From Caldilineaceae bacterium (lineage in GTDB: Bacteria > Chloroflexota > Anaerolineae > Caldilineales > Caldilineaceae): a stretch of 64,000 nucleotides of DNA. The stretch lies in NCBI GenBank assembly GCA_958295845.1, contig OY282376.1, positions 5,097,022 to 5,161,021 of the forward strand, read 5' to 3'. Positions 8,901 through 16,557 of the stretch are shown here, one piece after another. A program made the position numbers and the translations under genes. Under the pieces are notes generated by a model, which did no database searches, was not told the origin of the DNA, and worked only from the letters and a program-made list of their open reading frames with translations. Numbering within the stretch: the first letter of the stretch is position 1; each line of letters begins with the position of its first letter.

Positions 8901-10302
8901 GCAGTTCTTAGTAGTCAGTTTTTAGTTTTTAGTGAACTGCGAACGGCAGTGGTCGGTGGCACGGGACGGCAAGTTTGGGGTAGACACTGTTGGTTAGATA
9001 CTTTGCTGGGGAAGAATGAACATGGTGGCTAGATAGGGCGGGGCGTTGCGGGGGCGCAGCCCCTGCACAAGGGAGGGCCGAAGGCCCGACCGCCCAGAAC
9101 AGCAGTTCTTAGTAGTCAGTTTTTAGTTTTTAGTGAACTGCGAACGGCAGTGGTCGGTGGCACGGGACGGCAAGTTGGGGGTAGACACTGTTGGCTAGAC
9201 ACGTTGCCGGGGAAGAATGAACACGGTGGCTAGTAAGGGCGGGGCGTTGCGGGGGCGCAGCCCCTGCACAAGGGAGGGCCGAAGGCCCGAACGCCCAGAA
9301 CAGTAATTCTTAGTAGTCAGTTTTTAGTTTTTAGTGAACTGCGAACGGCAGTGGTCGGTGGCACGGGACGGCAAGTTGGGGGTAGACACTGTTGGCTAGA
9401 CACGTTGCCGGGGAAGAATGAACACGGTGGCTAGTAAGGGCGGGGCGTTGCGGGGGCGCAGCCCCCGCACAAGGGAGGGCCGAAGGCCCGAACGCCCAGA
9501 ACAGCAGTTTTTAGTAGTCAGTTCTTAGTTTTTGGTGAACTGCGAACGGCAGTGGTCGGTGGCACGGGACGGCAAGTTGGGGGTAGACACTGTTGGCTAG
9601 ACACGTTGCCAGGGAAGAATGAACACGGTGGCTAGTAAGGGCGGGGCGTTGCGGGGGCGCCGCCCCCGCACAAGGGAGGGCCGAAGGCCCGAACGCCCAG
9701 AACAGCAGTTTTTAGTAGTCAGTTCTTAGTTTTTGGTGAACTGCGAACGGCAGTGGTCGGTGGCACGGGACGGCAAGTTGGGGGTAGACACTGTTGGCTA
9801 GACACTTTGCTGGGGAAGAATGAACACGGTGGCTAGTAAGGGCGGGGCGTTGCGGGGGCGCCGCCCCCGCACAAGGGAGGGCCGAAGGCCCGAACGCCCA
9901 GAACAGCAGTTTTTAGTAGTCAGTTTTTAGTTTTTGGTGAACTGCGAACGGCAGTGGTCGGTGGCACGGGACGGCAAGTTGGGGGTAGACACTGTTGGCT
10001 AGACACTTTGCTGGGGAAGAATGAACACGGTGGCTAGTAAGGGCGGGGCGTTGCGGGGGCGCCGCCCCCGCACAAGGGAGGGCCGAAGGCCCGACCGCCC
10101 AGAACAGCAGTTTTTAGTAGTCAGTTTTTAGTTTTTGGTGAACTGCGAACGGCAGTGGTCGGTGGCACGGGACGGCAAGTTGGGGGTAGACACTGTTGGC
10201 TAGACACTTTGCTGGGGAAGAATGAACACGGTGGCTAGTAAGGGCGGGGCGTTGCGGGGGCGCCGCCCCCGCACAAGGGAGGGCCGAAGGCCCGACCGCC
10301 CA
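8901..10302. repeat. Tandem array: seven copies of a 201-bp repeat
   Basis: Copies start at 8901, 9102, 9303, 9504, 9705, 9906 and 10107, exactly 201 bp apart; the last is about 196 bp. Each unit has an AT-rich half (TTTTTAGTAGTCAGT-like) and a GC-rich half. The GC half can fold: GCGGGGGC/GCCCCCGC closes a 3-nt loop, GGGCC/GGCCC closes GAA, and an outer GGGCGTT can pair with AACGCCC. Copy 1 is the most diverged and copies 5-7 the most alike. There is no convincing coding frame. Partial copies occur at 11878, 52301 and 61843. Confidence 0.97.
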
Positions 10303-10322
10303 AAGAAGGCTGAGGAGAGAGA

Positions 10323-11693
10323 ATGTCGCAATCTATCGCACTGATGGACCCGACGCCTGCAACGGATATTGCGCCGCCGCCTGCGTTTCACATTATGCTG
10401 AAGCCGCGGGGGGCGATCTGCAATTTGGACTGCCATTACTGCTACTTTTTGAGCAAGGAGTTCATGTACCCGGACAGCGAGTTTCGCATGTCCGAGTCGA
10501 TGCTTGAGGAGTACACGCGGCAGTATATCGAGGCGCAGCAGGTCCCGGAGGTGACATTTGCGTGGCAGGGGGGCGAGCCGACGCTGATGGGGCTGGAGTT
10601 CTTCGAGAAGGCGGTCGAGTTTCAGCAGAAGCACAAGAAGCCGGGCATGCGGGTCGAGAATGCGCTGCAGACGAACGGCACGCTGCTGGACAACGAGTGG
10701 TGCGAATTTCTGCACCGGAGCGATTTTCTGATTGGGCTGAGCATGGACGGCCCGCGCGAGCTGCATGACTTTTACCGGGTGGATAAGGGCGGTCAGCCGA
10801 CGTGGGAGAAGGTGATGCGGGCGGCGCGGATGTTGCACAAGCACAAGGTGCGCTACAACATCCTGACGACAGTACACGCGGCCAACGCGCCCCATCCGCT
10901 GGAGGTGTACCGTTTTCTGCGCGACGAGGTCAAGACCGATTTCATGCAGTTTATCCCGATCGTGGAGCGGGACAACGACACCGGCTACCAGGAAGGGGAT
11001 ACGGTCAAGGATCGCTCGGTCACGGCGGAGCAGTACGGCGATTTTCTGATTCAGATTTTCGAGGAGTGGGTGCGGCACGACGTGGGGAAGGTGTTTGTAC
11101 AGATCTTCGACGTGGCGCTGGCCGGCTATGCAGGACACCGGCCCGGTCTGTGTATTTTTGAGGAGACGTGCGGCTCGGCGCTGGCGATGGAGCACAACGG
11201 CGATCTTTTTTCGTGCGATCACTACGTGGAGCCGGACTACCTCTTGGGCAACATCGAGGAGATCCCGCTGATCGAGATGGTGGGCTCGGCGCGCCAGCAG
11301 GAGTTTGGTACGCATAAGCGGGACAGCCTGCCCAACTATTGCCTGGAGTGCGAGGTGCGCTTCGTGTGCAACGGCGGCTGTCCGAAGAACCGTTTCATCA
11401 AGACGCCCGACGGTGAAGAGGGGTTGAACTATCTGTGCGCCGGTTACCGGTCCTTTTTCAATCATGTGGGCCCGTACATGAACTTCATGTCCGACCAGCT
11501 GCGCCGGCAGCAGGCGCCCGCCAATATTATGCAGTACCTGGCGGAAGAGGACCGCAAGCTGAATTCGCGTTTCGCCGGGGCCAAGCGCAACGATCCGTGC
11601 CCGTGCGGGAGCGGCCGGAAGTTCAAGCAGTGCCACGGCCGCGAGCGAAGCGTGGAGCGGGCGCAGATGGTGTGGCCGGTTTCGGGTCACTAG
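10323..11693 (+). CDS. Anaerobic sulfatase-maturase-like radical SAM/SPASM protein with SEC-C tail
   Basis: 456 aa. anSME enzymes convert an active-site Cys or Ser of sulfatases to formylglycine by radical chemistry. The radical SAM cluster motif CNLDCHYC (CxxxCxxC) is at about residue 36-43, and the SAM-binding GGEPTLMG follows. A cysteine-rich SPASM region runs from about 270 to 385 (CIFEETCGSALA, CDHY, CLECEVRFVCNGGCPKN) and should hold two more Fe-S clusters. The C-terminus is a SEC-C zinc motif, NDPCPCGSGRKFKQCHG, an unusual but known addition. An AGGAG ribosome site precedes the ATG. No sulfatase gene is in the window, so the natural substrate is open. The 201-bp array abuts the 5' side. 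Confidence 0.88.
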   Translation: MSQSIALMDPTPATDIAPPPAFHIMLKPRGAICNLDCHYCYFLSKEFMYPDSEFRMSESMLEEYTRQYIEAQQVPEVTFAWQGGEPTLMGLEFFEKAVEFQQKHKKPGMRVENALQTNGTLLDNEWCEFLHRSDFLIGLSMDGPRELHDFYRVDKGGQPTWEKVMRAARMLHKHKVRYNILTTVHAANAPHPLEVYRFLRDEVKTDFMQFIPIVERDNDTGYQEGDTVKDRSVTAEQYGDFLIQIFEEWVRHDVGKVFVQIFDVALAGYAGHRPGLCIFEETCGSALAMEHNGDLFSCDHYVEPDYLLGNIEEIPLIEMVGSARQQEFGTHKRDSLPNYCLECEVRFVCNGGCPKNRFIKTPDGEEGLNYLCAGYRSFFNHVGPYMNFMSDQLRRQQAPANIMQYLAEEDRKLNSRFAGAKRNDPCPCGSGRKFKQCHGRERSVERAQMVWPVSGH

Positions 11694-11766
11694 CGGGCGC
11701 CATTTTCACCGCTCACAGGTCGACAGTTCGCGGTTTTTCTTTGCGTGAATTTTTTCCGACCCGATC

Positions 11767-11796
11767 TTGTGTGCGCGCGCAGGGCTGTGCTATACT
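11767..11796 (+). promoter_or_regulatory. Possible sigma-70 promoter for rpsF operon
   Basis: TTGTGT at 11767 and TATACT at 11791 are 18 bp apart. Transcription from here would give an rpsF leader of about 200 nt that includes the hairpin at 11808-11835. Confidence 0.4.
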
Positions 11797-11807
11797 GTCC
11801 AACTGCG

Positions 11808-11845
11808 ACGAGGGAGAGCTTGTCTGCTCCCTCGTTCTTTCTGTT
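11808..11845 (+). terminator. Hairpin with T-rich tail (terminator or leader attenuator)
   Basis: ACGAGGGAG (11808-11816) pairs perfectly with CTCCCTCGT (11827-11835), followed by TCTTTCTGTT. It could end the radical SAM transcript. It could also attenuate rpsF, because it lies just downstream of the candidate promoter. A fragment of the AT-rich half of the 201-bp repeat follows at 11878-11912, and a CGGTT/AACCG hairpin lies near 11936-11960 before rpsF. Confidence 0.6.
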
Positions 11846-12010
11846 CGCAACACAGTGTTGTGGACCTTTGTCTGAACTGCGGTTTTTAGTCGTCAGTTTT
11901 TAGTTTTTAGTGGTGCTGCTCGATTGAGTGCGGGGCGGTTACTACTAACTGGGAACCGAGGGCTGGAAACTTACCCAAGACATTGCTCATGGAAAGGAGT
12001 AAAAAGGTAG

Positions 12011-12298
12011 ATGAACACGTACGAATTGGTGTACATCATCCAGCCCAATCTGGATGATGAGGGTGTCAAAGCCGTGGATGACCGGATCAGTCGGGCCATC
12101 GGCGGCGAGGATGGGACAATCGACAGCACCGATTATTGGGGCAAACGCCGATTGGCCTATCCCGTCAAAGGCCACTTTGAGGGACACTACATTCTGCATA
12201 ACCTCTCGATGCCTCCCACCGCGGTACAGAACGTCGAACGACAGTTGAGGCTATCTGAAGATGTATTGCGTTTCCTCTTTGTCCGCGTTGGGGACTGA
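12011..12298 (+). CDS. rpsF: 30S ribosomal protein bS6
   Basis: 95 aa. S6 pairs with S18 on the 30S platform. The N-terminus NTYELVYIIQPNLDDEGV and the YWGKRRLAYPVKGHFEGHYILHNL block are typical of the family, and length is normal. An AAAGGAG lies about 12 nt before the ATG and a second AAGGT is closer. It begins an operon with rpsR (17 bp on) and a parvulin. The ssb gene that usually sits between rpsF and rpsR is absent. Confidence 0.95.
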   Translation: MNTYELVYIIQPNLDDEGVKAVDDRISRAIGGEDGTIDSTDYWGKRRLAYPVKGHFEGHYILHNLSMPPTAVQNVERQLRLSEDVLRFLFVRVGD

Positions 12299-12315
12299 GC
12301 CAAAAGGAGCATCGA

Positions 12316-13155
12316 ATGTCTGACGAAAACAGAGTGAACGAAGCCGAAGCGAACACGGAAGAACAACCGGTTGCCGAGACGCCCACGGGTGAGGATGCCC
12401 CTGTGCTCGAGGAGAGCCCGGAGGAAGGCGCTGCGCAGGCCGTTGCCGATACGGATGGAGATTCTGAGGACGCGGCTGTAGCAGAGGCTGAGGTCGAGGC
12501 GGTTGCTGAGACGGAGGCTGAGGCCGTTACTGAGGCTGAGACTGAGGCCGCTGCTGAGTCTGAGGTTGAGGCTGCTGCTGAGACTGAGGTTGAGGCTGCT
12601 GCTGAGACTGAGGTCGAGGCGGTTGCTGAGACTGAGACTGAGGCTGCTACTGAGACTGAGGTCGAGGCGGTTGCTGAGACTGAGACTGAGGCTGCTACTG
12701 AGACTGAGGTCGAGGCGGTTGCTGAGACTGAGACTGAGGCTGCTACTGAGACTGAGGTCGAGGCGGTTGCTGAGACTGAGGCTGAAGCTGCCGCGGAGCC
12801 GGTTGCTGAAGCGGCCTCGGTGGAGGCGGATACGGATAGCGGCCAAGAAGAGCAGCAGGCTCGCACCCTCAATCGCGTTGAGGGGCCGGCCATATTCAAC
12901 CGCGCCAAGCAGGGCAATCAGCGCAGAAATCCCCGTCACGTTGGCAACGACGTGCGTATCGACGAGATCGATTACAAGAACATACAGGTTCTGAGCCGGT
13001 TTGTCGATAACTACGGACGCATTCACAACCGCCGCAAGACCCGCGTCACGGCGAAGCTGCAGCGCAAGGTGACCAGGGCGATCAAGCGGGCCAGGCATCT
13101 GGCCTTGATGCCCTACACAGGCGAACATATCCGCATCACCGGCAGACGCGGTTGA
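12316..13155 (+). CDS. rpsR: 30S ribosomal protein bS18 with a long acidic repeat extension
   Basis: 279 aa against about 75-100 for ordinary S18. The real S18 domain is the last 67 or so residues (YKNIQVLSRFVDNYGRI, RRKTRVTAKLQRKV, RAIKRARHLALMPY). Ahead of it lies about 190 residues made almost only of Glu, Ala, Val and Thr. The nucleotide sequence there contains identical 48-bp units starting at 12604, 12652 and 12700 and a fourth, partial unit at 12748, each encoding 16 residues in frame. The reading frame runs unbroken from an ATG preceded by AAAGGAG, and no ribosome site closer to the S18 domain is evident. The extension should be highly negative and disordered. S18 itself is basic and binds 16S rRNA together with S6. 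Confidence 0.93.
   Translation: MSDENRVNEAEANTEEQPVAETPTGEDAPVLEESPEEGAAQAVADTDGDSEDAAVAEAEVEAVAETEAEAVTEAETEAAAESEVEAAAETEVEAAAETEVEAVAETETEAATETEVEAVAETETEAATETEVEAVAETETEAATETEVEAVAETEAEAAAEPVAEAASVEADTDSGQEEQQARTLNRVEGPAIFNRAKQGNQRRNPRHVGNDVRIDEIDYKNIQVLSRFVDNYGRIHNRRKTRVTAKLQRKVTRAIKRARHLALMPYTGEHIRITGRRG
12604..12783. repeat. In-frame 48-bp tandem repeat inside rpsR
   Basis: Three perfect 48-bp units and a partial fourth encode the 16-residue unit ETEVEAVAETETEAAT. Nucleotide identity between units is complete, which suggests recent slippage or unequal exchange. Shorter E-A-E-T-E-V runs flank it from about 12490. Confidence 0.97.
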
Positions 13156-13162
13156 TCGATCC

Positions 13163-14710
13163 ATGGCCAAGAAGCGCAGAAGAAGAAGGCAGGAAGAAGC
13201 GCCGCAGTTTGAGAACCGGCGTGAGGTCCGCCTGCGCGCCCGCGACAGGGAGCGCAACCTGCGGCTCACGGCGATCGTCGGCGGACTTGTGGGTGTGGCG
13301 CTGGTTCTGGTCCTGTATGGCGTGGTCAATGAGCTGATCATCAAACCCAACAGCGTGCTGGCGCAGGTCGAAGACCAGACGATCGTCACGCGGGACTTCT
13401 GGCAGCAGACGCGCCTGCGCGAGAGCGAGCTGGAAAACCAGCGTTTGCGGCTACAGATATTTGCCCAGCAGTTTGGGGATTCCAGCCTGTTCGCCTCCCA
13501 GATCGCTTCGATCAATGCGACGCTGGCGAGCCCGCTGACGCTGGGGACACAGGTCCTCAACGATATGATTGAGGGGGCTGTCCTGCAGATCAAGGCGCCG
13601 GACGTGGGTGTGTCGGTGACCGATGAAGAGGTGGAAGAGACTCTGCGGGAAGAGGTGGCGCTCGGGCAGGGCGCGCTGACGGTACCGCAGGCCACGGCGA
13701 CGGCGGACGCCAGCATTGAAGCGACGGCGACTGCGGAAACCTTTACGCCGACGCCACTGCCCTCACCCTCGCCGACGCCGGAAGATGAAGCTGACAGCGA
13801 GCCGACCGCAACCGTGTCGGGCGAGACCACAGAGACGCAGGAAGAAGAAGCACCTACACCGGAGCCGCCCGCGGTCCTGACCGACGATTTGTACGAGGAA
13901 GGGCTGGGCACTCTGGAGGAGAATCTGCGCGACAACGCCGGCATGAACCTAGCCAGCTATCGCGAGGTAATCCGGGCGCGCCTGTTACGCACGAAGATGT
14001 CGGAAACAATCAGCCAGGATCTGGTATCCGAGACAGAGGAACAGGTCCGGGTCCGCCATATCCTGATCGCCGTCGACCCCGAGCCGGAGGAACCGCCTCC
14101 GCCGGAAACGGAAGAACCGGCTGGCGGCACGGATGACGGAACGCCCCCACCCGCGCCTGAAAGCGCGGACGAAAGCGGCGAGAGTATACCTCCGCCGCCA
14201 ACTCAAACGACGACTGATACTCCCGCGCCCGCTGCTGGGGAAAGCAGCCCGCCTCCTTCGGAGGAATGGAATCCGGACACGAATGGCGATGGCCGTGTTG
14301 ACGACGCCGAGGCGCTGGCCTTTGCGCAGGCGCTTCATCAGCGCATTCTCGACGGCGAGGATTTCGCGGACCTGGCGCTGCGGTTCAGCAACGACCCGGG
14401 CAGCGGTACTCAGGGCGGTGACCTGGGCTGGGCCGGCCGCGGGCGCTACGTGCCCGAATTCGAGGAAGCCGCGTTTTCGCTCGGGGTCGGCGAGATGAGC
14501 GCGCCGGTCAGGTCGAGCTTCGGCTATCACATCATTGAGGTGCTGGAGCGGGACGATGAACGGCCTAAGGAGGAAGCCAGCCTGCAGCAGGCGTATGCCG
14601 AGGCTTTCCAGACTTGGCTGCAGGAGCAGGTACTGTCGCTGAACATCGACAGGCCGGACGACCTGGCCGCGAAGTTGCCGCGCAATCTGGGCCAGTCGGA
14701 CGACCAGTAG
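13163..14710 (+). CDS. Membrane-anchored parvulin-type peptidyl-prolyl isomerase with an EF-hand-like insert
   Basis: 515 aa. It should fold exported proteins at the outer face of the membrane, as PrsA/SurA-like enzymes do. Basic residues 1-35 precede a single membrane segment (about 36-58, IVGGLVGVALVLVLYGVV). A SurA_N-like helical part follows, interrupted by a Thr/Pro/Glu-rich spacer. The parvulin domain begins at VRVRHILIAV (about 297) and resumes after an insert at LALRFSNDPGSGTQGGDLGW and FGYHIIEVLER. The insert of about 65 residues is Pro-rich and ends in DTNGDGRVDDAE (about 372-383), which has every ligand position of an EF-hand calcium loop. The start lies 7 bp after the rpsR stop, so the two are probably co-transcribed. 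Confidence 0.88.
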   Translation: MAKKRRRRRQEEAPQFENRREVRLRARDRERNLRLTAIVGGLVGVALVLVLYGVVNELIIKPNSVLAQVEDQTIVTRDFWQQTRLRESELENQRLRLQIFAQQFGDSSLFASQIASINATLASPLTLGTQVLNDMIEGAVLQIKAPDVGVSVTDEEVEETLREEVALGQGALTVPQATATADASIEATATAETFTPTPLPSPSPTPEDEADSEPTATVSGETTETQEEEAPTPEPPAVLTDDLYEEGLGTLEENLRDNAGMNLASYREVIRARLLRTKMSETISQDLVSETEEQVRVRHILIAVDPEPEEPPPPETEEPAGGTDDGTPPPAPESADESGESIPPPPTQTTTDTPAPAAGESSPPPSEEWNPDTNGDGRVDDAEALAFAQALHQRILDGEDFADLALRFSNDPGSGTQGGDLGWAGRGRYVPEFEEAAFSLGVGEMSAPVRSSFGYHIIEVLERDDERPKEEASLQQAYAEAFQTWLQEQVLSLNIDRPDDLAAKLPRNLGQSDDQ

Positions 14711-14769
14711 GTTGGGTCTGCTGCGTTAGTCGTTTTGCAGTCAGGCTGTAGGACAATCAGAGATATCAG

Positions 14770-14817
14770 GACGCCGGGCATTGCAGTGTGCATTGCGCCC
14801 GGCGTCTTTCTGTTTTT
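14770..14817 (+). terminator. Rho-independent terminator of the rpsF operon
   Basis: GACGCCGGGC (14770-14779) pairs with GCCCGGCGTC (14797-14806), followed by TTTCTGTTTTT. It lies 60 bp after the parvulin gene. Confidence 0.9.
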
Positions 14818-14865
14818 GGGATTATACTCTTCAGCAGAAGGAATGACTTGAGGACTCAAAAAACC

Positions 14866-14894
14866 TTGACACGAGTACCTCTGCAAAGTATATT
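14866..14894 (+). promoter_or_regulatory. Consensus promoter of the Doc toxin-antitoxin pair
   Basis: TTGACA (14866-14871) and TATATT (14889-14894) are separated by 17 bp, ahead of the small gene at 14959. Confidence 0.75.
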
Positions 14895-14958
14895 GTAAGT
14901 GTGTCATTCGAAGTAATTCCAGTGTGAAGTATGTTCAGGCTGGACAGGAGACAAGACG

Positions 14959-15186
14959 ATGCCCCACGCCCCATCGCCGAAAGACAGAAAGCGCGCGCGC
15001 GTCCTCATTGAGCCACGCGTGACAGCACCCAGAAAAGTTCATGAGGTTGTTCCAGAAGGGCAAGAAAAGGCGGCTGAATTGCTTTCTTCTGACGGTGACA
15101 GGCCAAGACTCCGGCCAGAAATCATGGGCCATTTCTGGGGCAGTGTGAGACGCTACTGGAGACTAGGTGAATTGTTGGCGCGATGA
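14959..15186 (+). CDS. Small basic protein, probable antitoxin of a Doc module
   Basis: 75 aa, MPHAPSPKDRKRARVLIE to RRYWRLGELLAR. I do not recognise a family. Its stop overlaps the ATG of the doc gene by 4 nt (ATGA), it has an AGGAG ribosome site and its own consensus promoter. That layout is standard for an antitoxin translated ahead of a Fic/Doc toxin. The basic N-terminal half could bind DNA and the aromatic C-terminal end could cover the toxin; both are inferences. It does not look like Phd or AbrB. Confidence 0.55.
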   Translation: MPHAPSPKDRKRARVLIEPRVTAPRKVHEVVPEGQEKAAELLSSDGDRPRLRPEIMGHFWGSVRRYWRLGELLAR

Positions 15187-15568
15187 GCCGTGTCTTTCCC
15201 ACCACAGAGGAAGTCATTGCCATACATGACATCTTGATCGATTTATTTGGTGGGTCACATGGCCTTCGTGATAGGGGCTGCTAGAATCTGCTGTGATGCG
15301 GCCCCAGGCCGGGTACTATCGAAACATTATAGAGGAAGCAGCTGCACTTATTGAGAGTCTGGCCCTAAATCATCCCTTCGTAGATGGCAACAAGCGAACT
15401 GCCTTTTTCACCGCTGACGTGTTCTTAAAGGCAAATGGACATTACATAGACTGCCAAATCGACGAAGCCTACGAATTTTTCATTTTTCTCTTTGAAACAG
15501 ACTCTTTTCGTTTCTCAAATCTATGCGAATGGCTGGAAGAAACCGTCAAGCGCCGGCCGATAGATTAA
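15183..15568 (+). pseudogene. Doc-type (Fic fold) toxin gene broken by a 1-nt frameshift
   Basis: From the ATG at 15183 the reading MSRVFPTTEEVIAIHDIL... matches Doc up to GLRDRG and then stops at TAG 15282. The rest of Doc continues in the -1-deleted frame as LLESAVMRPQAGYY, then NHPFVDGNKRTAF (the Fic motif HxFxDGNKR), ending at 15568. Adding one G to the run at 15274-15277 restores a full 128-residue Doc. Doc toxins phosphorylate EF-Tu in the known case. This is either an inactivated toxin, a phase-variable G run, or a sequence error. The antitoxin-like gene upstream is intact. Confidence 0.85.
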
Positions 15569-15596
15569 CATTCGACTTCAGTTCAACTTGACAGCG

Positions 15597-15631
15597 GAGG
15601 CGCCACATTGCAATGGGCGCCTCTCTTTTTT
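15597..15631 (+). terminator. Rho-independent terminator after doc
   Basis: GAGGCGCC (15597-15604) pairs with GGCGCCTC (15616-15623), then TCTTTTTT. Confidence 0.9.
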
Positions 15632-15686
15632 GGCCCAGGCTCTGGCTCTCACCACACCCCTTCGCTACTAAATCAGACATACAAAT

Positions 15687-16469
15687 TTATTGGTGCACCG
15701 CTTCTTCGGCGCCGGTGGCTAGGCAGGCGCGGATTTGGCTGATGAGGGCGCCGGCCTGGGGCCAGGTCAGCATGTCCAGGGTGCGCGGGCGGGGCAGGTT
15801 TATGGGGATGAGGCCTTGCAGGGTTCCGGGCTGCCCGCTGAGAACGAGCACGCGATCGGCGAGGAAGACGGCTTCCTGAATGCTGTGCGTGATCATGAGG
15901 GCGGTCTGCTTGCGGTCGCGGCAGAGGCGCAGGAGCTCCTGGTTGAGGCGCTCGCGTGTGAGGGCGTCGAGTGCGCCGAAGGGCTCGTCCATCAGGAGGA
16001 GCGCAGGGTTTGGGAGGAGAGCCCGCGTGAGCGTGACGCGCTGGGCCATGCCGCCGGATAGCTGCGACGGGTAGGCGTCGGCGAACTTTTCCAGGCCCAT
16101 CAGGGCAAGCGCGGCGTGGGCCCGCTCCCGGTCTTGACTGTCGGGCGGCTTGTGCAGCTCCAGGGGGAGCAGGACGTTTTCGAGGGCAGTGCGCCAGGGC
16201 ATCAGATTGGTGTTCTGGAAGACGAAACCGATCTGCGGCTGCGGAGAGCGCACTGGGTTGCCTCTGAACTGGACCTGGCCCGTTGTGGGGGTCAGGAGGC
16301 CGCCGAGAATGCGCAGGAGCGTCGATTTGCCGCTGCCGCTGTCGCCGACCACGCAGACAAATTCGTGCTGCTGAAGGGAGAGGGAGACATCCGCCAGCGC
16401 GGGCGTGACGCGATTGCGACGGCTATAGGTGTGGCTGACGTTGTGCGCCTGTAGTAGTGGTTCTGTCAT
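15687..16469 (-). CDS. ABC transporter ATP-binding protein, flavin-type uptake system
   Basis: 260 aa. Walker A is GDSGSGKST (about residue 38), the Q-loop region is FVFQNTNLMPWRTALENV, the signature is LSGGMAQRV, and Walker B is LLLMDEPFGALDALTRE. This is the NitT/TauT/SsuB subfamily that energises aromatic, sulfonate, pyrimidine or flavin uptake. It is the third gene of an operon with a lipoprotein and a permease behind an FMN riboswitch, so the cargo is inferred to be riboflavin or a flavin precursor. Confidence 0.85.
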   Translation of the reverse strand: MTEPLLQAHNVSHTYSRRNRVTPALADVSLSLQQHEFVCVVGDSGSGKSTLLRILGGLLTPTTGQVQFRGNPVRSPQPQIGFVFQNTNLMPWRTALENVLLPLELHKPPDSQDRERAHAALALMGLEKFADAYPSQLSGGMAQRVTLTRALLPNPALLLMDEPFGALDALTRERLNQELLRLCRDRKQTALMITHSIQEAVFLADRVLVLSGQPGTLQGLIPINLPRPRTLDMLTWPQAGALISQIRACLATGAEEAVHQ

Positions 16470-16557
16470 CGGCGGTCAGGGACAGTGTTGCCGGCGGCCG
16501 GTTGTGAAAGGCCGGCGGCGGGGCATGTCACCGCCGGGAATTCCCCGTATTGAAAGC

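Noticed and set aside
8901..10302. The 201-bp array as a CRISPR
   Set aside because: The whole unit repeats without unique spacers and no cas gene is near.
12187..13944. Large open frames on both strands over rpsR, rich in Ser/Leu or Arg/Leu
   Set aside because: They are by-products of the 48-bp repeat, whose length is a multiple of three, so all frames stay open.
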